Below are positions 58,714-60,969 of a stretch of 60,969 nucleotides of DNA, in pieces. The translations under genes and the position numbers were made by a program. The notes under the pieces are model-generated. The model was not told where the DNA came from and made no database searches. It worked only from the letters and a program-made list of their open reading frames with translations. Origin of the DNA: Actinacidiphila glaucinigra (GTDB taxonomy: Bacteria > Actinomycetota > Actinomycetes > Streptomycetales > Streptomycetaceae); NCBI RefSeq assembly GCF_900188405.1, contig NZ_FZOF01000038.1:1-60969 (forward strand), in the 5' to 3' direction. Numbering within the stretch: the stretch's first letter is position 1; each line of letters begins with the position of its first letter.

Positions 58714-60399
58714 TTGAGCCATCCGCACCCTGAGCTCGGCCCACCCCCCGCGCTGCCCGAAGGCGGTCTGCGCATCACCCCGCTAGGCGGTCTCGGAGAG
58801 ATCGGCCGCAACATGACGGTCTTCGAGTACGGAGGCCGACTGCTGATCGTCGACTGCGGGGTGCTCTTCCCGGAGGAGGAGCAGCCCGGAGTCGACCTGA
58901 TCCTCCCGGACTTCACCTCGATCCGCGACCGTCTGGACGACGTTGTCGGCATCGTCCTCACGCACGGCCACGAGGACCACATCGGCGCCGTCCCCTTCCT
59001 CCTGCGGGAGAAGGACGACATCCCGCTGATCGGCTCGAAGCTGACCCTCGCCCTCATCGAGGCCAAGCTCGCCGAGCACCGCATCCGCCCCTACACGCTC
59101 GAGGTCGCCGAGGGGCAGCGCGAGCGCATCGGGCCCTTCGACTGCGAGTTCATCGCGGTCAACCACTCCATTCCCGACGCCCTCGCGGTCGCCATCCGCA
59201 CCCCGGCCGGCATGGTCGTGCACACCGGCGACTTCAAGATGGACCAGCTGCCGCTCGACGGCCGGCTCACCGACCTGCACGCCTTCGCGCGGCTGTCGGA
59301 GGAGGGCATCGACCTGCTGCTCTCGGACTCCACCAACGCGGAGGTCCCCGGCTTCATCCCGCACGAGCGGGACATCTCGCCGGTGCTGCGCCAGGTCTTC
59401 GCCAAGGCCGAGAAGCGGATCATCGTGGCCAGCTTCGCCAGCCACGTGCACCGCATCCAGCAGGTCCTGGACGCCGCCCACGAGCGCGGCCGCAAGGTCG
59501 CCTTCATCGGCCGCTCCATGGTCCGCAACATGGGCATCGCCCGTGACCTGGGCTACCTGCGGGTCCCACCGGGCCTCATCGTGGACGTCAAGACGCTCGA
59601 CGACCTCCCCGACGAGAAGATCGTCCTGGTGTGCACCGGCTCCCAGGGCGAACCCATGGCGGCGCTGTCCCGGATGGCCAACCGTGACCACCAGATCCGC
59701 ATCGTCGAGGGCGACACCGTCGTCCTCGCCTCGTCGCTCATCCCGGGCAACGAGAACGCGGTCTACCGGGTGATCAACGGCCTCACCCGCTGGGGTGCCA
59801 ACGTCGTGCACAAGGGCAACGCCAAGGTGCACGTCTCCGGCCACGCCTCCGCCGGCGAGCTGCTGTACTTCTACAACATCTGCAAGCCCCGCAACCTCAT
59901 GCCGGTCCACGGTGAATGGCGCCACCTGCGCGCCAACGCCGAACTCGGCCGGGCCACCGGCATCCCGAAGGAACGCTGCGTCCTCGCCGAGGACGGCCTG
60001 GTCGTCGACCTCGTCGACGGCGTCGCCAAGGTCACCGGCAAGGTGCAGGCGGGCTATGTGTACGTCGACGGCCTCTCCGTCGGCGACGTCACCGAGTCCT
60101 CCCTCAAGGACCGCCGCATCCTCGGCGAGGAGGGCATCGTCTCGGTGTTCATCGTCGTCGACAGCACCACCGGCAAGGTCGTGGGCGGCCCGTTCATCCA
60201 GGCCCGCGGCTCCGGCATCGACGACGAGGCGTTCAACGAGGTCCTCCCCAAGATCGAGGAGTCCCTCGCCCGCGCCGCCTCCGACGGCGTCGCCGAGGTC
60301 CGGCAGTTGCAGCAGCTCATCCGCCGCGCGATCGGCAAGTGGGTCTCCGACAACTACCGCCGGCGCCCGATGATCCTCCCCGTGGTCGTGGAGGTCTGA
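58714..60399 (+). CDS. rnj: Ribonuclease J
   Basis: A 561-residue metallo-beta-lactamase/beta-CASP nuclease with endo- and 5' exonuclease activity, acting in mRNA decay and rRNA maturation. The zinc motif HGHEDH is His84-Gly-His86-Glu-Asp88-His89. Later motifs HTGDFKMD, SDSTNAE (beta-CASP motif A) and HVSGHAS are present, followed by the C-terminal domain. TTG at 58714 is supported by GAGGAGAG upstream and the family start. It lies directly before a ribosomal RNA operon. Confidence 0.96.
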   Translation: MSHPHPELGPPPALPEGGLRITPLGGLGEIGRNMTVFEYGGRLLIVDCGVLFPEEEQPGVDLILPDFTSIRDRLDDVVGIVLTHGHEDHIGAVPFLLREKDDIPLIGSKLTLALIEAKLAEHRIRPYTLEVAEGQRERIGPFDCEFIAVNHSIPDALAVAIRTPAGMVVHTGDFKMDQLPLDGRLTDLHAFARLSEEGIDLLLSDSTNAEVPGFIPHERDISPVLRQVFAKAEKRIIVASFASHVHRIQQVLDAAHERGRKVAFIGRSMVRNMGIARDLGYLRVPPGLIVDVKTLDDLPDEKIVLVCTGSQGEPMAALSRMANRDHQIRIVEGDTVVLASSLIPGNENAVYRVINGLTRWGANVVHKGNAKVHVSGHASAGELLYFYNICKPRNLMPVHGEWRHLRANAELGRATGIPKERCVLAEDGLVVDLVDGVAKVTGKVQAGYVYVDGLSVGDVTESSLKDRRILGEEGIVSVFIVVDSTTGKVVGGPFIQARGSGIDDEAFNEVLPKIEESLARAASDGVAEVRQLQQLIRRAIGKWVSDNYRRRPMILPVVVEV

Positions 60400-60409
60400 C
60401 GCACCACCA

Positions 60410-60450
60410 GGAGCGGGGCACCCTCGATTTGCATCGGGGTGCTCCGCTCC
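60410..60450 (+). terminator. Terminator after rnj
   Basis: GGAGCGGGGCACCC pairs with GGGTGCTCCGCTCC through an imperfect stem with a short ATTTGCAT-containing loop, 10 bp after the rnj stop and before the rRNA promoters. Confidence 0.75.
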
Positions 60451-60926
60451 AGTACGTTGGCACAACCCCCGCGACGAGAACGCCACGGAAACGTGCGCCC
60501 TCGCAGCGGTCGGGTAAATCCGACGGTAAGCATCTGCTAAAGTCGGGGAGCGCGAAAGCCGAAAGGCAGAAACGCAAAAGCAGGAAATTCCCACCGGCGG
60601 GAATCGGGCCCGAAAGAGTCTGATAAAGTCGGGAACGTCGAAAGGTGAAAGCCGGAAGACAAACCCCCTCCAGAGGGTGGCAGAGAAGGAAATCGGATCT
60701 GCTAAGCTGGAGACAACGAAGGGAAAGCCCGGAGGGGCCGGTGAAACGGTCTCAAAGGAAGCTTCCGTTCCTTGAGAACTCAACAGCGTGCCAAAAGTCA
60801 ACGCCAGATATGTTGATACCCCGTCCATCCGTTCGGATGGTCGAGGTTCCTTTGAAGAAATACACAGCGAGGACGCTGGGCACGTCGGGATTATTCCTCC
60901 CGATGGTGCCGCTCTCGTGAAGACAT
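60451..60926 (+). promoter_or_regulatory. rRNA operon promoter region and leader
   Basis: Three related blocks, TCTGCTAAAGTC (about 60533), TCTGATAAAGTC (about 60619) and TCTGCTAAGCTG (about 60698), are spaced about 86 and 79 bp apart. Each carries a TAAAGT or TAAGCT -10-like hexamer, consistent with the multiple tandem promoters of Streptomyces rRNA operons. Their -35 boxes are weak by eye. Downstream, CCTTGAGAACTCAACAGCG (from 60770) is the conserved leader with a boxA-like antitermination element. A GC stem just before 16S probably joins the processing stem. Confidence 0.75.
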
Positions 60927-60969
60927 TCACGGAGAGTTTGATCCTGGCTCAGGACGAACGCTGGCGGCG
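60927..60969 (+). rRNA. rrs: 16S ribosomal RNA, 5' end (cut by window edge)
   Basis: The sequence TCACGGAGAGTTTGATCCTG, continuing with GCTCAGGACGAACGCTGGCG, is the universal 5' end of bacterial 16S rRNA. The mature end is placed at 60927 by comparison with known Streptomyces 16S. The rest lies beyond the window. Confidence 0.97.

Overview
The window is high-GC (roughly 70% or more by eye) chromosomal DNA from a Streptomyces or a very close relative. The evidence is the ispG / proS / rimP-nusA-ylxR-infB-rbfA-truB / ribF / type VII secretion / rpsO-pnp / dapB / thyX / dapA / rnj gene order, the frequent GTG and TTG starts, the Pro/Gly-rich IF2 N-terminus and a Streptomyces-type 16S rRNA leader at the right edge. 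No species can be named from the sequence alone.

Layout. (1) 1-6326: the end of ispG, two GNAT acetyltransferases and proS, then a repeat-rich non-coding stretch and a leftward trio (APH-like kinase, ferritin-like protein, lipoprotein). (2) 6475-13505: a rightward translation operon rimP-nusA-ylxR-infB-DUF503-rbfA-truB. (3) 13506-14891: a non-coding scar with degenerate repeats and the last codons of a galactokinase gene. It is followed by a 1211-residue protein that fuses a degenerate trypsin-like domain to a STAND/NACHT-like NTPase, and then ribF. (4) 19718-49211: a large type VII (ESX) secretion locus. It holds the core genes eccE, eccB, esxB, esxA, two mycosin proteases, eccC and eccD, an EspI-like MinD ATPase, several extra WXG100-like proteins, and two divergent operons that look like partner-effector-membrane protein modules. 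A small metabolic accessory block (hydrolase, SRPBCC protein, acetyltransferase, cupin) sits inside the locus. (5) 49417-60399: rpsO-pnp-M16 peptidase-dapB, an isolated acetylglutamate kinase, a PH-domain membrane protein, thyX, dapA and the RNase J gene. (6) 60451-60969: the promoter and leader region of an rRNA operon and the first about 43 nt of 16S rRNA.

How it fits together. The housekeeping parts serve translation, RNA maturation and turnover (RimP, NusA, IF2, RbfA, TruB, S15, PNPase, RNase J), lysine/diaminopimelate synthesis (DapA, DapB), thymidylate synthesis (ThyX) and flavin cofactors (RibF). The ESX genes should form one EccB/C/D/E membrane complex that exports EsxA/EsxB and probably the WXG-headed effectors, with mycosins outside the membrane. 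The most unusual items are the two divergent effector modules, the degenerate protease-NTPase fusion, the galactokinase remnant beside a dispersed intergenic repeat family, and a lone argB away from any arginine operon.
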